Shown: piece after piece, positions 7,816 to 16,544 of the stretch
Layout of the letters: every line of letters begins with the position of its first letter
Position numbering within the stretch: the stretch's first letter is position 1
Source of the DNA: Desulfobulbaceae bacterium
GTDB lineage: Bacteria; Desulfobacterota; Desulfobulbia; Desulfobulbales; Desulfocapsaceae
Length of the DNA: 47,088 nucleotides
Direction of reading: 5' to 3'
NCBI GenBank assembly: GCA_003249645.1
Contig: QKIH01000014.1
Coordinates: 1-47,088, forward strand
Notes under the pieces: model-generated
Database searches by the model: none
The model's input: the letters and a program-made list of their open reading frames with translations, nothing else
What the model was told of the DNA's origin: nothing
Position numbers and translations under genes: made by a program

Positions 7816-9945
7816 CTATTGCGGAACCTGCTTCAGGGAGAGGCCGATGCGGTTTCTCTGGAGATCGATTGACAATACCATCACTTTAACCTTCTGATTG
7901 AGGGAAACGATCTCTGCCGGGTCCTTGACAAAACGATTGGCCAGTTCACTGACATGGATCAGACCATGCTGATGAACCCCGATATCGACAAAGGCGCCGA
8001 ACTGGGTAACGTTGGTGATAACGCCGTTAATGATCATTCCTTCATGGAGATCGCTGATACTCTGGATGTGTTTGGAAAAAGAAAAAAGCTCAAATTCTTC
8101 ACGCGGGTCACGGCCTGGCTTGTCGAGCTCGAGCATGATGTCTTTTAACGTCTCAAGGCCGGTGTTTTCACTTGTATAACGATTCATGTCAATCTTTCTG
8201 TATTGCCCGGCTTTACCGACAAGCTCATGCACCTTGATTCCCAGGTCAGAGGCAATCTGTTCGACGACTGCATACTGTTCCGGGTGTACTGCACTGTTGT
8301 CAAGCGGGTTGCTGCTGGCAGAAACCCGGAGAAAGCCGGCACATTGCTGGAAGCATTTCCCACCAAGACGGCTCACTTTTAATAATGCCTGTCTTGACTG
8401 AAACGGGCCGGAGTCGTTTCTGTGTTTGACGATATTATTTGCGATGACCGGGCCGATACCTGAAACAAAGGACAAGAGTTCAACACTTGCACTGTTGAGT
8501 TCAACACCGACGCGGTTGACGCAATAACTTACGACATCATCAAGTTTTTTCTTGAGCCTGGCCTGATTAACATCATGCTGATATTGACCGATGCCCAGCG
8601 ATTTCGGGTCAATTTTAACAAGTTCTGCCAGAGGATCCTGCAGTCTTCTTCCAATGGAAACGGCCCCGCGAATGGTGAGGTCAAGATCGGGAAACTCTTT
8701 TCTCGCCGTTTCAGAAGCGGAATAGATTGAAGCGCCGTCTTCGTTGACCATGGTCACAATCGCATTTTTATCTTCGATAGTGTCCTTAATGAATTCTTCC
8801 GTTTCTCTGCTTGCAGTGCCGTTTCCTATAGCCACTGCCTGTAAACCGAAGTTTTTAATGAAATCGTTGATAATCTGAGCGGCCTGCGCCTGTTTGTTTT
8901 CACCATGGGTGGGGTAGATAGTTGCATGTGCAAGCAGTTGACCCTGGCTGTCAAGGCAGGCGATTTTTGCACCGGTTCGGAACCCGGGATCAACCCCCAG
9001 CGTTGCTACCTGACCGAGCGGCGGGGCAAGCAGGAGCTGCTGGAGATTCTTGCCGAATATTTCAATAGCCTCTTCTTCAGCCTTTTCTCTTAACTCATTG
9101 ATCAGCTCTGTTTCAAGGCTTGGTGCAATCAGTCTCTTGTAGCAGTCGGTTATTGCTTGTTCCATCAGGTCATGATAGCGGTGATGACGGAGGTTGTAGA
9201 TGGCTGCAATCTGTCCTGTACAAGCTTGCTCATCCGGTCTTGCACTGATTTTGAGGGCCTTTTGTGATTCACCCCGCAGGATGGCAAGCAGCTGATGGCC
9301 TGCAATGCGTTTAACGGGCTGTGAAAAACTGAAATAATCTCGAAACTTGCTGTTTGCATCGTCTTCTGATTTCTTCTTCTCAGACTGTATCAGGCCTTTG
9401 TCCTTGAAGAGAAGGCGCAGTGCATTTCTGACCTTGATATCTTCACTGATTTGTTCAGCAATAATATCGAGTGCCCCGGCAAGAGCATCATCTTCAGTGT
9501 GAACTTCCTTTTCTTTATTAAGATACCCTCTGACATGAAGCTCTTTCTGCTGAAAAAGTATCGCTCTTGCCAAAGGATCAAGTCCTTTTTCCCTGGCCAT
9601 AACAGCCCTTGTTTTTCTCTTCGGCCGATGCGGCAGATAGAGATCCTCAAGTTCCTGAAGAGTCGAGCTCTTATCGATTTTCTGCTTGAGTTCTCCCTGG
9701 TAGAGCTCCTGGCCGGTCAATGATTCGATGATGGCAGCACGCCGTTTTTCAAGCTGCTGCAGGAGTTCGGAATGATCGCGAATGGTAGCCAGCTGCACCT
9801 CATCAAGGCTTCCTGTCTTTTCTTTACGATATCTGGCGATGAAGGGGATTGTTGCACCATCAGCCATGAGGGCAAGAACATTTTCGATCTGATGGGCGGC
9901 AATTCCTGTAACTTGTGCTATCTGTCTGCTTTCGGGCATTGTCAT
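7816..9945 (-). CDS. tex: Tex family S1 RNA-binding transcription accessory protein
   Basis: Cytoplasmic nucleic-acid-binding protein of 709 residues. Domain order fits Tex: N-terminal helical region (GATIPFIARYRKEKTGSLDE, residues about 31-50), YqgF/RNase H-like core (TLGVDPGFRTGAKIACLDS, around 330), helix-hairpin-helix region (SFVSGIGPVIANNIVKHRN, around 500) and a C-terminal S1 domain (about 632-705, GVITNVTQFGAFVDIGVHQ). Tex binds RNA and associates with transcription and translation; the exact role varies by species. The start ATG at 9945 has CAGGA about six bases upstream; a second ATG lies two codons in. It is monocistronic, convergent with rarD and divergent from the methyltransferase gene. 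Confidence 0.95.
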   Translation of the reverse strand: MTMPESRQIAQVTGIAAHQIENVLALMADGATIPFIARYRKEKTGSLDEVQLATIRDHSELLQQLEKRRAAIIESLTGQELYQGELKQKIDKSSTLQELEDLYLPHRPKRKTRAVMAREKGLDPLARAILFQQKELHVRGYLNKEKEVHTEDDALAGALDIIAEQISEDIKVRNALRLLFKDKGLIQSEKKKSEDDANSKFRDYFSFSQPVKRIAGHQLLAILRGESQKALKISARPDEQACTGQIAAIYNLRHHRYHDLMEQAITDCYKRLIAPSLETELINELREKAEEEAIEIFGKNLQQLLLAPPLGQVATLGVDPGFRTGAKIACLDSQGQLLAHATIYPTHGENKQAQAAQIINDFIKNFGLQAVAIGNGTASRETEEFIKDTIEDKNAIVTMVNEDGASIYSASETARKEFPDLDLTIRGAVSIGRRLQDPLAELVKIDPKSLGIGQYQHDVNQARLKKKLDDVVSYCVNRVGVELNSASVELLSFVSGIGPVIANNIVKHRNDSGPFQSRQALLKVSRLGGKCFQQCAGFLRVSASSNPLDNSAVHPEQYAVVEQIASDLGIKVHELVGKAGQYRKIDMNRYTSENTGLETLKDIMLELDKPGRDPREEFELFSFSKHIQSISDLHEGMIINGVITNVTQFGAFVDIGVHQHGLIHVSELANRFVKDPAEIVSLNQKVKVMVLSIDLQRNRIGLSLKQVPQ

Positions 9946-9992
9946 AATGTATCCTGAAAAATAAAAATATTCTGGAAGGTATTAAAAACGAG

Positions 9993-10031
9993 ATCAGTGT
10001 ATACACTATATAACCGAACCAATACACTGAT
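9993..10031. promoter_or_regulatory. Nested inverted repeat between divergent tex and methyltransferase genes
   Basis: Arms ATCAGTGTAT (9993-10002) and ATACACTGAT (10022-10031) are a perfect 10-bp inverted repeat with a 19-base spacer. The left arm is also half of a perfect 12-bp palindrome, AGTGTATACACT (9996-10007), so three copies of one half-site are present. The arrangement suits a dimeric regulator binding a full site plus an extra half-site. No regulator gene is adjacent, and a transcript hairpin is an alternative. Confidence 0.45.
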
Positions 10032-10098
10032 TTTAAAATGCTTTTGCAGTAAGTTTAGCGCGGATCGCTGAAAATTGATAACGGATAATGGTGTATAA

Positions 10099-10725
10099 AT
10101 GGCAAACAGCAAATGGGATGAACGATACAGTGAGCAGGAATTTGTCTATGGCACAGAGCCGAATGATTTTCTGCTGACTCAATATAAGAATATAAAAGAT
10201 GGCGGCAGAGTTTTATGTCTGGCCGAAGGCGAGGGCAGAAATGCGGTTTTTCTTGCCCGTCAGGGATTTGAGGTACATGCCGTCGACCAGTCCGCTGTCG
10301 GTCTTAAAAAGGCTGAAGAGCTTGCAAGAAGTTACGGTGTGACTATCTCAACCCAGGCAATCGATATCAAGGATCTTGAGCTAGGCCAAGATGCATGGGA
10401 CGGCGTTGTCTCTATCTTCGCTCATGTCCCTCCCGCCGTAAGAAAACGGCTGCATGGTGAGCTGAACGGGAGCCTGAAAGAGAATGGCGTTCTCATTTTT
10501 GAAGGGTTCACTCCTGAACAGCTCGAAATGGAAGGGAAAGGCGGGCCGCCGCCAAGTCAGGCTGAACTTTATATCCCCTACGATCAGCTGATTGATGAAC
10601 TTGGATCCCTGGAGATTGTTTATGCCAAACATCTGCACAGGACGCTTTCAGAAGGAAAACTTCACCAGGGACTCTGTGCAGTAGCTCAGGTTTTTGCTAA
10701 AAAAGATGAACTACTGAACAGATAA
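10099..10725 (+). CDS. Class I SAM-dependent methyltransferase (TehB-like)
   Basis: Cytoplasmic methyltransferase of 208 residues. It opens with WDERYSEQEFVYGTEPNDFL (residues 6-25), typical of the TehB/thiopurine-type group. Motif I (VLCLAEGEGRNAVFLARQG, about 39-57) binds S-adenosylmethionine, and the acidic residue of motif II is in VHAVDQS. The substrate is not evident; relatives act on tellurite, thiols or small acids. It stands alone between tex and the convergent yhhQ, with 13 bases to the yhhQ stop. Confidence 0.85.
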   Translation: MANSKWDERYSEQEFVYGTEPNDFLLTQYKNIKDGGRVLCLAEGEGRNAVFLARQGFEVHAVDQSAVGLKKAEELARSYGVTISTQAIDIKDLELGQDAWDGVVSIFAHVPPAVRKRLHGELNGSLKENGVLIFEGFTPEQLEMEGKGGPPPSQAELYIPYDQLIDELGSLEIVYAKHLHRTLSEGKLHQGLCAVAQVFAKKDELLNR

Positions 10726-10738
10726 TCAATCGTTGTAT

Positions 10739-11422
10739 TTATAGGGTGCCGGTGCTGAAACAAGGTGTTGCCCCGTTTTCTTCCCCTGCAAGCAAAATGG
10801 TTCTGGTCAGTTTCTTCAATACAATACCGTAGACAGGAACAAAGAGAAGCAGGCTGACAAAGAGCTTGAAAAGATAATCGGCAGTTCCGATCTCAAGCCA
10901 GTGCGCTGCCATGAACTCATCGGTGCTGTGATAGAATGCCACCGAGAAAAAGATAAGCGTATCCAGCAGGTTACCTATAATGGTTGATGCTGCCGGGGCA
11001 ACCCACCAGTGTTTGTTTTTTCTCAATTTAGAAAAAACCGTAATATCAGCAAGTTGTCCAAAGACATAGGCGGTGAAGCTTGCAAAAGCGATACGAAATA
11101 CAAAGGAATTAAAACTTGCAAGCCCGCTTAGCCCCTGATATGTCCCCTCAAAAAACAGCACGGAAAAAAGATAACTGATCAAAAGGGCCGGGATCATAAC
11201 AAAAAATACGATTAACCGTGCTCTCGCCTGACCGAAAATCCTTACTGTGAGGTCGGTGGCCAGATAGACAAGTGGAAAGGTAAAAGTTCCCCAGGTTGTT
11301 AATATCCCTACAATATCAAAGGGAACCTGTACCAGATAGTTGCTTGCGGCAATGATAAAAATATGTGCTGCAGAAAGAATGATGATTGCCCGTCTAATTT
11401 GGGCGTCAGATAAGGTATTCAT
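10739..11422 (-). CDS. yhhQ: Queuosine precursor (preQ0/preQ1-type) transporter, YhhQ/VUT family
   Basis: Inner-membrane protein of 227 residues with about six hydrophobic segments. It closely resembles E. coli YhhQ (SNYLVQVPFDIVG, then TFPLVYLATDLTVRIFG and MIPALLISYLFSVLF), which takes up 7-deazaguanine precursors of tRNA queuosine. I chose the ATG at 11422. The frame could open two codons earlier at a GTG (11428), but that GTG lies inside the AAGGTG ribosome site. The start sits directly behind a leader that folds as a preQ1-I riboswitch, which independently supports the function. It is the only queuosine-related gene in the window, suggesting salvage, though synthesis genes could be elsewhere. 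Confidence 0.93.
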   Translation of the reverse strand: MNTLSDAQIRRAIIILSAAHIFIIAASNYLVQVPFDIVGILTTWGTFTFPLVYLATDLTVRIFGQARARLIVFFVMIPALLISYLFSVLFFEGTYQGLSGLASFNSFVFRIAFASFTAYVFGQLADITVFSKLRKNKHWWVAPAASTIIGNLLDTLIFFSVAFYHSTDEFMAAHWLEIGTADYLFKLFVSLLLFVPVYGIVLKKLTRTILLAGEENGATPCFSTGTL

Positions 11423-11425
11423 GAT

Positions 11426-11460
11426 CACCTTTTTGTTGTTCGGGGTGAGGGAACCCGATT
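11426..11460 (-). promoter_or_regulatory. preQ1-I riboswitch controlling yhhQ translation
   Basis: Read on the minus strand, the leader has stem P1 TCGGG (11458-11454) with CCCGA (11444-11440), loop TTCCCTCAC containing the ACCCC run, then the A-rich tail ACAACAAAAAGG ending at 11428. This is the layout of the short preQ1-I (class I) aptamer: compare ACCCCAG and an AACAAAACAAGG tail in the well-studied Thermoanaerobacter example. The closing GG that would pair with loop CC to make the pseudoknot is the Shine-Dalgarno AAGGTG of yhhQ. Ligand binding should therefore hide the ribosome site and lower translation. Identified by eye; a covariance-model search would confirm it. Confidence 0.82.
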
Positions 11461-11492
11461 TAAATCTTTACTAAGTTTATACGAAAAGACGG

Positions 11493-11520
11493 AATATAGA
11501 CCATTTAAATCGTTTGGCAA
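11493..11520 (-). promoter_or_regulatory. Sigma70-type promoter of yhhQ
   Basis: On the minus strand, -35 TTGCCA (11520-11515) and -10 TATATT (11498-11493) are separated by 16 bases; each box matches five of six consensus bases. Transcription would start near 11486, about 26 bases before the riboswitch aptamer, giving a leader of roughly 64 bases. Confidence 0.6.
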
Positions 11521-11688
11521 GGAAAATATCAATGTTTTTAATGTTGAATGCAAAAACGATTTCTAGGCTGGTAGATCATCGTTGGCAGGTCTTGCAGAGA
11601 CTATTCGTAAATATATTTCGTTATTTTAGACGGATAAAGCGAGTGGCAACAACTGCCTTGGCATTTCCCTGATGAGTCTGCTGAAGTT

Positions 11689-12300
11689 TTAGAATGAAGT
11701 TTTAACTTTGGGAAGATGCACGCCTTTTTTAAAGGTATACATTCGTATGGCAAATACCAGCAATGCGCTGATTGCCGTGTTGGGAGCATGTGGAAAACCG
11801 GCGTAATCAAAGAGACAAAAGACAAGCCCTCCGGCCAGACAGGCGGACGCATAAACATCGTTGGTCAGCACAAATGGTGTTGCGCCGATGAGAACATCAC
11901 GCATCATTCCCCCAAGAGTTCCGGTCATGACCCCGAAAATGATGCTGCCGACATATCCGACACCGCTCGAAAGAGCGATATTGATGCCTATAACGTTAAA
12001 AACGCCAAGTCCAAGAGCATCTGTCCAGACAAGGAGATTATATTTCTTTGTCACATTTGAATGAAAAAGAAAGACAATCACCGCGGCAAGAATAGACAAA
12101 AACATATAGTTGATATCTTTAAAGATAAAAGGCGGCAGACGTCCCAGCATGGTATCCCTGACGGTGCCGCCGCCTACAGCTGTCACTATGGCAAGAAAAC
12201 TGAGGCCGTAGATATCGAATCCTTTTCTGACACCTGCCAGGGCCCCGCTCACTGCAAAAGCGAAAGTCCCAACTAAATCGAGTGCATACAGTAGAGTCAT
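11689..12300 (-). CDS. TRIC/UPF0126 family membrane channel (YicG/YadS-like)
   Basis: Inner-membrane protein of 203 residues with about seven hydrophobic segments arranged as two similar halves. The first half carries GVRKGFDIYGLSFLAIVTAV and GGGTVRD (residues 43-49). The second repeats the theme with GMMRDVLIG. Bacterial relatives form trimeric cation-conducting channels of the TRIC fold; some have been proposed to carry glycine. The physiological role here is unknown. The 260 bases to yhhQ hold the yhhQ promoter and leader; I see no other gene there. Confidence 0.87.
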   Translation of the reverse strand: MTLLYALDLVGTFAFAVSGALAGVRKGFDIYGLSFLAIVTAVGGGTVRDTMLGRLPPFIFKDINYMFLSILAAVIVFLFHSNVTKKYNLLVWTDALGLGVFNVIGINIALSSGVGYVGSIIFGVMTGTLGGMMRDVLIGATPFVLTNDVYASACLAGGLVFCLFDYAGFPHAPNTAISALLVFAIRMYTFKKGVHLPKVKTSF

Positions 12301-12438
12301 TGTCTTAATTCCCTGTTGCGATCAGTTTTATTGTCTCAATTCTTTCACGACAGGAATGCTGTTTTAGCTTTCGAAAGATGCCTGGCTGATGCGGGAAAAA
12401 CATGTCCAGAGATGATGTTGCACCCGGCTTTTTTTTCA

Positions 12439-12885
12439 TTAAACCGCAACTTTGACGACAACTTTACGCAGTTTGCCGTCTGAGATCAGTGGCATATGCG
12501 CATCTTCAGGAAAGAAAATCGCAAAGAACCCGGGACGAACGGCAAGCCAGGTGTTTGGGGTGTCATTGTAAAACCCGATATCTGATGCCGGATCATATTT
12601 GCCTTTCGGCTGGCTGCATGCAGCTTTCGGGGACCAGCCCATGTTGTCACAGCCTTCCAGTACAACCTGGATATCGATATATTTTCTGTGAACTTCAAGA
12701 ACGGTATCTTCCTTCCTCACGCCATTATCCAACGAGATTGAAGCGTAAACTTGCTTGCCGTTAATTTCATATCTCCCAGGTGCCATGTTGGCAAGGTCGG
12801 ATTGGGTGAGAAAATCAAATGCCAGGTCAAATCCCTTGTAAAGATTTTTGTAGCGGTCTGCGTTGTCAAGTATGTCTAGAATCAT
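12439..12885 (-). CDS. YhcH/YjgK/YiaL family (TabA-like) cupin-fold protein
   Basis: Protein of 148 residues that matches the DUF386 family over its full length. Signatures are the Glu/His pair in LEVHRKYIDIQVVLEGCD (about 63-80), which with the later FFPEDAHMP (about 129-137) forms the metal-binding site of the cupin barrel. Members are linked to sugar acid or sialic-acid handling and, as TabA in E. coli, to toxin-antitoxin and biofilm phenotypes. No sugar catabolic genes are nearby, so the substrate is unknown. No signal peptide, so cytoplasmic. Confidence 0.88.
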   Translation of the reverse strand: MILDILDNADRYKNLYKGFDLAFDFLTQSDLANMAPGRYEINGKQVYASISLDNGVRKEDTVLEVHRKYIDIQVVLEGCDNMGWSPKAACSQPKGKYDPASDIGFYNDTPNTWLAVRPGFFAIFFPEDAHMPLISDGKLRKVVVKVAV

Positions 12886-13043
12886 AATGGGCTCGGAATT
12901 ATGGCTGAGAAATGGTGTCTTGTTGTCGATTTACAGCAGGCTTCAAGTTAGCTGTTTTTTTGTCTGTCATCAGATAAAAATCCTATCTTAAACATAAGAT
13001 TTTGGCCACATGTTTATTCTGATAGAGAATGGTGATGTGTGCA

Positions 13044-16000
13044 TTATAAGGTATGGATCTGCAAATGGCTGCGTGCAGGAAGTTTTTGGCAAAGTGATAC
13101 GAGGTGCTGATGGTGGGTAAAAAAGATGATCTGGTTTTTCTGTCCAAGCCTGTGCAGCGCCTGCAGTGCAGCAAGAGCGCGTCTGTCGTCGAAATGAATC
13201 AGGATATCATCGACAATAAACGGCATCGGACCGTTTTTTTCAATATGCCTTGCAAGTCCTCCCAGTCGTAGAGCAAGAAAAAGCTGATCTCTTGAACCGT
13301 CGCTCATCTCTTCAATAGCCAGTCTGGTGCCGTCATTGCGTTCCGCTTTGAGTATAGGCCGTCCTTTTTCATCAAAATCGGCACAAACAGCGTTGAAATT
13401 TTGTTCGGTAAGCTCTCTGAAATAATCACTTGCCAGCTCAAGTACCGGATTCTGATTGTGTTTACGATACTCCTCAATGGCTTTGACAAGAATTGCCGAT
13501 GCCGTTTTCAGGGTCAGATACTGCTCGACCTGTTCTTCGGTTTCAAGACGCAGACTTTCAATCCGTTCGGCCAGGATGACGGCATCGTCATCACTTGAGA
13601 AGGAAAAGAGGTGCTGTTTGGCTACGGCCAGATGTTCAACTACCTCGCGGTGTTCGGTCAATATTTGCTGCTGCCGTTCTGTCAGGTGTTCAATCTCAAG
13701 GGTGAGCTGGTCAACATCAAGCCCAGCAATCCTGTTGAAAAAAATTTCAAGATCCTGACCTGCAGTAACCTCTGATAACTGTGCAGAGAGATTCTCGAGT
13801 TTGATTTGTTCGTTTTGTTTCTGGAGTGCTTTTTCCTCAACATCGAAGAGTTCTGCCACGTTGGAAACCCTGGCCTGTTTGCAGAGGAGGTTAAGCTTTT
13901 CCTGCAAAGAAACAATTTTTTCTTCAGCCTGTTCAAAGTTTTTATACAGTTTGCTACGTTCGTCCTGCAGTCTCAGTTGTTCTTTTTGACTGTCGAGGTT
14001 TTCTCTGAGAAGAGAATGAAGCTGATATGCTGCCTCCTCAGGAGCCAGGGACGATAAACCGGTTGCCAATAAGGCGTCGAGCTGCTGAATGCGTTCTGTG
14101 TATTTTTTGTAATCGCGATATATGGCATCAGAGCGTATCTGCAGTTCTTTTGAAGACTGCACCTGCTGAAGAAGTTCTCCTATTGAATTGAGGAAGAGAA
14201 CAATGTCTTCAGTGGCCGTTTGTTCAGGAAAATCAAGGTGGGCAACCTTGCTGTTCCATCTTGCCTTCCAGCTGTTCTGGCTGGATAAAATGTTGTTAAC
14301 CTGCTGTGATAACTGCGATTTGTGGACGTCCAGTTCAGCAAGCCGCTCCTCAAATTGGGCCTTTTTGTTCAGTTTTGATTGGGATCGATCAAGGATCTCT
14401 TTGGTGAGGCCAAGCAGTTGACGTAAACCGGTCTCCTGCGGAAGTACCATATGGGCTTGAAGGCTGTGTCGGAGCTTTTCACAGAATTCATTGTATCTGC
14501 CTGTTACCTGAGCCAATCGATGTTCAAGTTTGTTCAGGTTTTCAAGCGTATTTTTTAACTCCTGATATCGGTCGAGCCAGCTGAGCATTTCCGGCGGACT
14601 CAAAGGTGATATCCGGCAGGGTGCCCAAAGTGCTTTCCATGCTGTATTTTTACGATTCTGTTTGTTGACGAGTTCTTCTTTTTTCTTTTCAAGGACCTGC
14701 TTTTCTTTTCCAAGAATTTTGAGTTCTTCCCGTATATTTTTAATCTTTACGGTTCTGTCAGCATTGTGAATCAGTTCGTCACTGATTTTATCTACTGTTT
14801 CAACAGTTGAGGAAAAAGAATGGGCAAGCAACGTTGCAGTCTCTGCATCTTCACCAGGTTGCAGCTGTGAGCTTCCAGGCGTGAGCCAGAGCTTTTTTAT
14901 AGTATTCCAGTGATTGTCTCTCGCTTTTCTTTTTTCGGTTAGTAGAGCAAGGGTTGCCACCGTATCGCCATGGGTGAGGGCAAAAAGGTGCTGTTGCAGT
15001 TGTGAAAAAGAATCCTCGTTGAGTTGGATACTCTCGTTAAGCTGGAAAAGGTCTTGTCCGACCGAATGGAATTTTTCAGCAAAAAGTCGCACACTTTCTT
15101 TTAAGGGAATGGGCACTTCGATAATTGTTTTCAGTTCATCCTTCCAGAGTCCAAGCCGCAGCAACTGTCCTGATGCCTGATGGTTGGTGCTGTCGATTTC
15201 TTCTTGAAGTTCATGACAAAGATTCTCGAGTGAAGCCTGTTCGACACAAAGAGTATAGGTTCTGCCAAGCTCGGTTATATCCTGGATATTTTGGGTATCA
15301 TTTAAGGCAGATTCAATTCTGCTGATTTCACGGTCAAGATTGTGCAGTGATTGCTGGGTATGGGCTGCCTGCTGATCAAGCTGAATCTTCTCATTGTGAA
15401 GTTGCTGTACCTGTTGAAGAAAGACTGACGAAATCTTCAGCTTCTCAAGCGTTTCAAGGTTAAGGCCGGGGCGTATTGCTTCCAGTTGACGCAGTATCTG
15501 TTCATGAATGAGATGAATTCGAGCCCTGATCCCCTGATCGTCGTTGTGAGCTTTTCGATGTACTTCTGCTTCACCGGCGGCTTTTTCAATGGCCAGACGG
15601 TTATTTAGTAATTCAAGGTTTACAGAAAGAGAGGAAAGCTTTTCACCAAGTTCGGTGAGCTGCTTTTCAAGATTGCTTTTCTGCTGTTGAACTTCTTTTA
15701 GTGCGGTTTGTGTTTCAATATGACTTTGAGAAAAACCCTTTTCAAGGTTTGGGATGTTACATAATGCCTGAAGTTCTTTTGTTACCGAACGATATGAAGG
15801 CAGGGCTTCAAGACCTTTCAGATAACGTTTTTTCTCAAACAGATCTTTACTGAACTGATTCAGCTTCAGTTGCAGTTGCTTATCCTGTGCGGCGAGATCT
15901 TCAACGTTCTTTTTCTGATTGATCCATTCATCGTGGCTTACAGTCGCTTCTCGAAGAGCTTGAGAGGCTTCTTTAATCTGCTGAATTGAAGTGTTGATGA

Positions 16001-16544
16001 GAGGTTTTCTGGCATTGGGACTGAAAAGAGCTGCCTGTTTATCTTCGAGAGCTTTCATCAGACTGTTCAGCTTATTAATGCCGGACGTAGCAGCAAAAAG
16101 GGTCTGACCGAGATCACCGCCTGCAGCCAGGATAGATTCAACACCCAGTCGAAGTGATTCGTGGCTGATACCGAATGTGTGAAGAAAAGATTCCCTGTCA
16201 AGACCGCCGAGATGCCGGGTCAGAACCTGCTGGTCAAGAGGTTCATTTGAGTTCTGTTCAACCAGATCGTTTTTGCGGCGTTTAAAACGCGATATTGTAA
16301 GCGAGGTATCGTTAGAAAGCAGCAGATCGGCAGAAATACAGAGCTTGTTGTTATCAAACTGCCAGTTGTCCATCGTTTTATGAAGAAAGCCGAACAGCAG
16401 ATCAGAAATTGCCCGCAGTGAACTGGATTTGCCAGCCTCGTTGTGACCATAGACAATGTGCAGACCAAGAGGGCTGGAAGAAAAATCAAGCCTTCTGTCT
16501 TCAAACGGGCCGAACGGATGAAAGTGAAGTTGTCTAATTTGCAT
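13044..16544 (-). CDS. yhaN: YhaN-like AAA/SMC-type ATPase (SbcC-like)
   Basis: Large cytoplasmic ATPase of 1166 residues with SMC/Rad50 layout. It has an N-terminal AAA_27/YhaN domain with Walker A GHNEAGKS (33-40), long coiled-coil arms through most of the middle (Gln/Leu/Glu-rich, about 190-1000) and a C-terminal half with signature SDGSRDQLFLALRLGGL and Walker B MPFIVDDILIHFDD. I see no zinc-hook CxxC in the middle, which distinguishes it from SbcC/Rad50. It starts at an ATG that overlaps the yhaO stop by one base (TAATG), so the pair is coupled. By analogy with SbcCD it may act on DNA ends with YhaO; that is inference. Confidence 0.88.
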   Translation of the reverse strand: MQIRQLHFHPFGPFEDRRLDFSSSPLGLHIVYGHNEAGKSSSLRAISDLLFGFLHKTMDNWQFDNNKLCISADLLLSNDTSLTISRFKRRKNDLVEQNSNEPLDQQVLTRHLGGLDRESFLHTFGISHESLRLGVESILAAGGDLGQTLFAATSGINKLNSLMKALEDKQAALFSPNARKPLINTSIQQIKEASQALREATVSHDEWINQKKNVEDLAAQDKQLQLKLNQFSKDLFEKKRYLKGLEALPSYRSVTKELQALCNIPNLEKGFSQSHIETQTALKEVQQQKSNLEKQLTELGEKLSSLSVNLELLNNRLAIEKAAGEAEVHRKAHNDDQGIRARIHLIHEQILRQLEAIRPGLNLETLEKLKISSVFLQQVQQLHNEKIQLDQQAAHTQQSLHNLDREISRIESALNDTQNIQDITELGRTYTLCVEQASLENLCHELQEEIDSTNHQASGQLLRLGLWKDELKTIIEVPIPLKESVRLFAEKFHSVGQDLFQLNESIQLNEDSFSQLQQHLFALTHGDTVATLALLTEKRKARDNHWNTIKKLWLTPGSSQLQPGEDAETATLLAHSFSSTVETVDKISDELIHNADRTVKIKNIREELKILGKEKQVLEKKKEELVNKQNRKNTAWKALWAPCRISPLSPPEMLSWLDRYQELKNTLENLNKLEHRLAQVTGRYNEFCEKLRHSLQAHMVLPQETGLRQLLGLTKEILDRSQSKLNKKAQFEERLAELDVHKSQLSQQVNNILSSQNSWKARWNSKVAHLDFPEQTATEDIVLFLNSIGELLQQVQSSKELQIRSDAIYRDYKKYTERIQQLDALLATGLSSLAPEEAAYQLHSLLRENLDSQKEQLRLQDERSKLYKNFEQAEEKIVSLQEKLNLLCKQARVSNVAELFDVEEKALQKQNEQIKLENLSAQLSEVTAGQDLEIFFNRIAGLDVDQLTLEIEHLTERQQQILTEHREVVEHLAVAKQHLFSFSSDDDAVILAERIESLRLETEEQVEQYLTLKTASAILVKAIEEYRKHNQNPVLELASDYFRELTEQNFNAVCADFDEKGRPILKAERNDGTRLAIEEMSDGSRDQLFLALRLGGLARHIEKNGPMPFIVDDILIHFDDRRALAALQALHRLGQKNQIIFFTHHQHLVSLCQKLPARSHLQIHTL

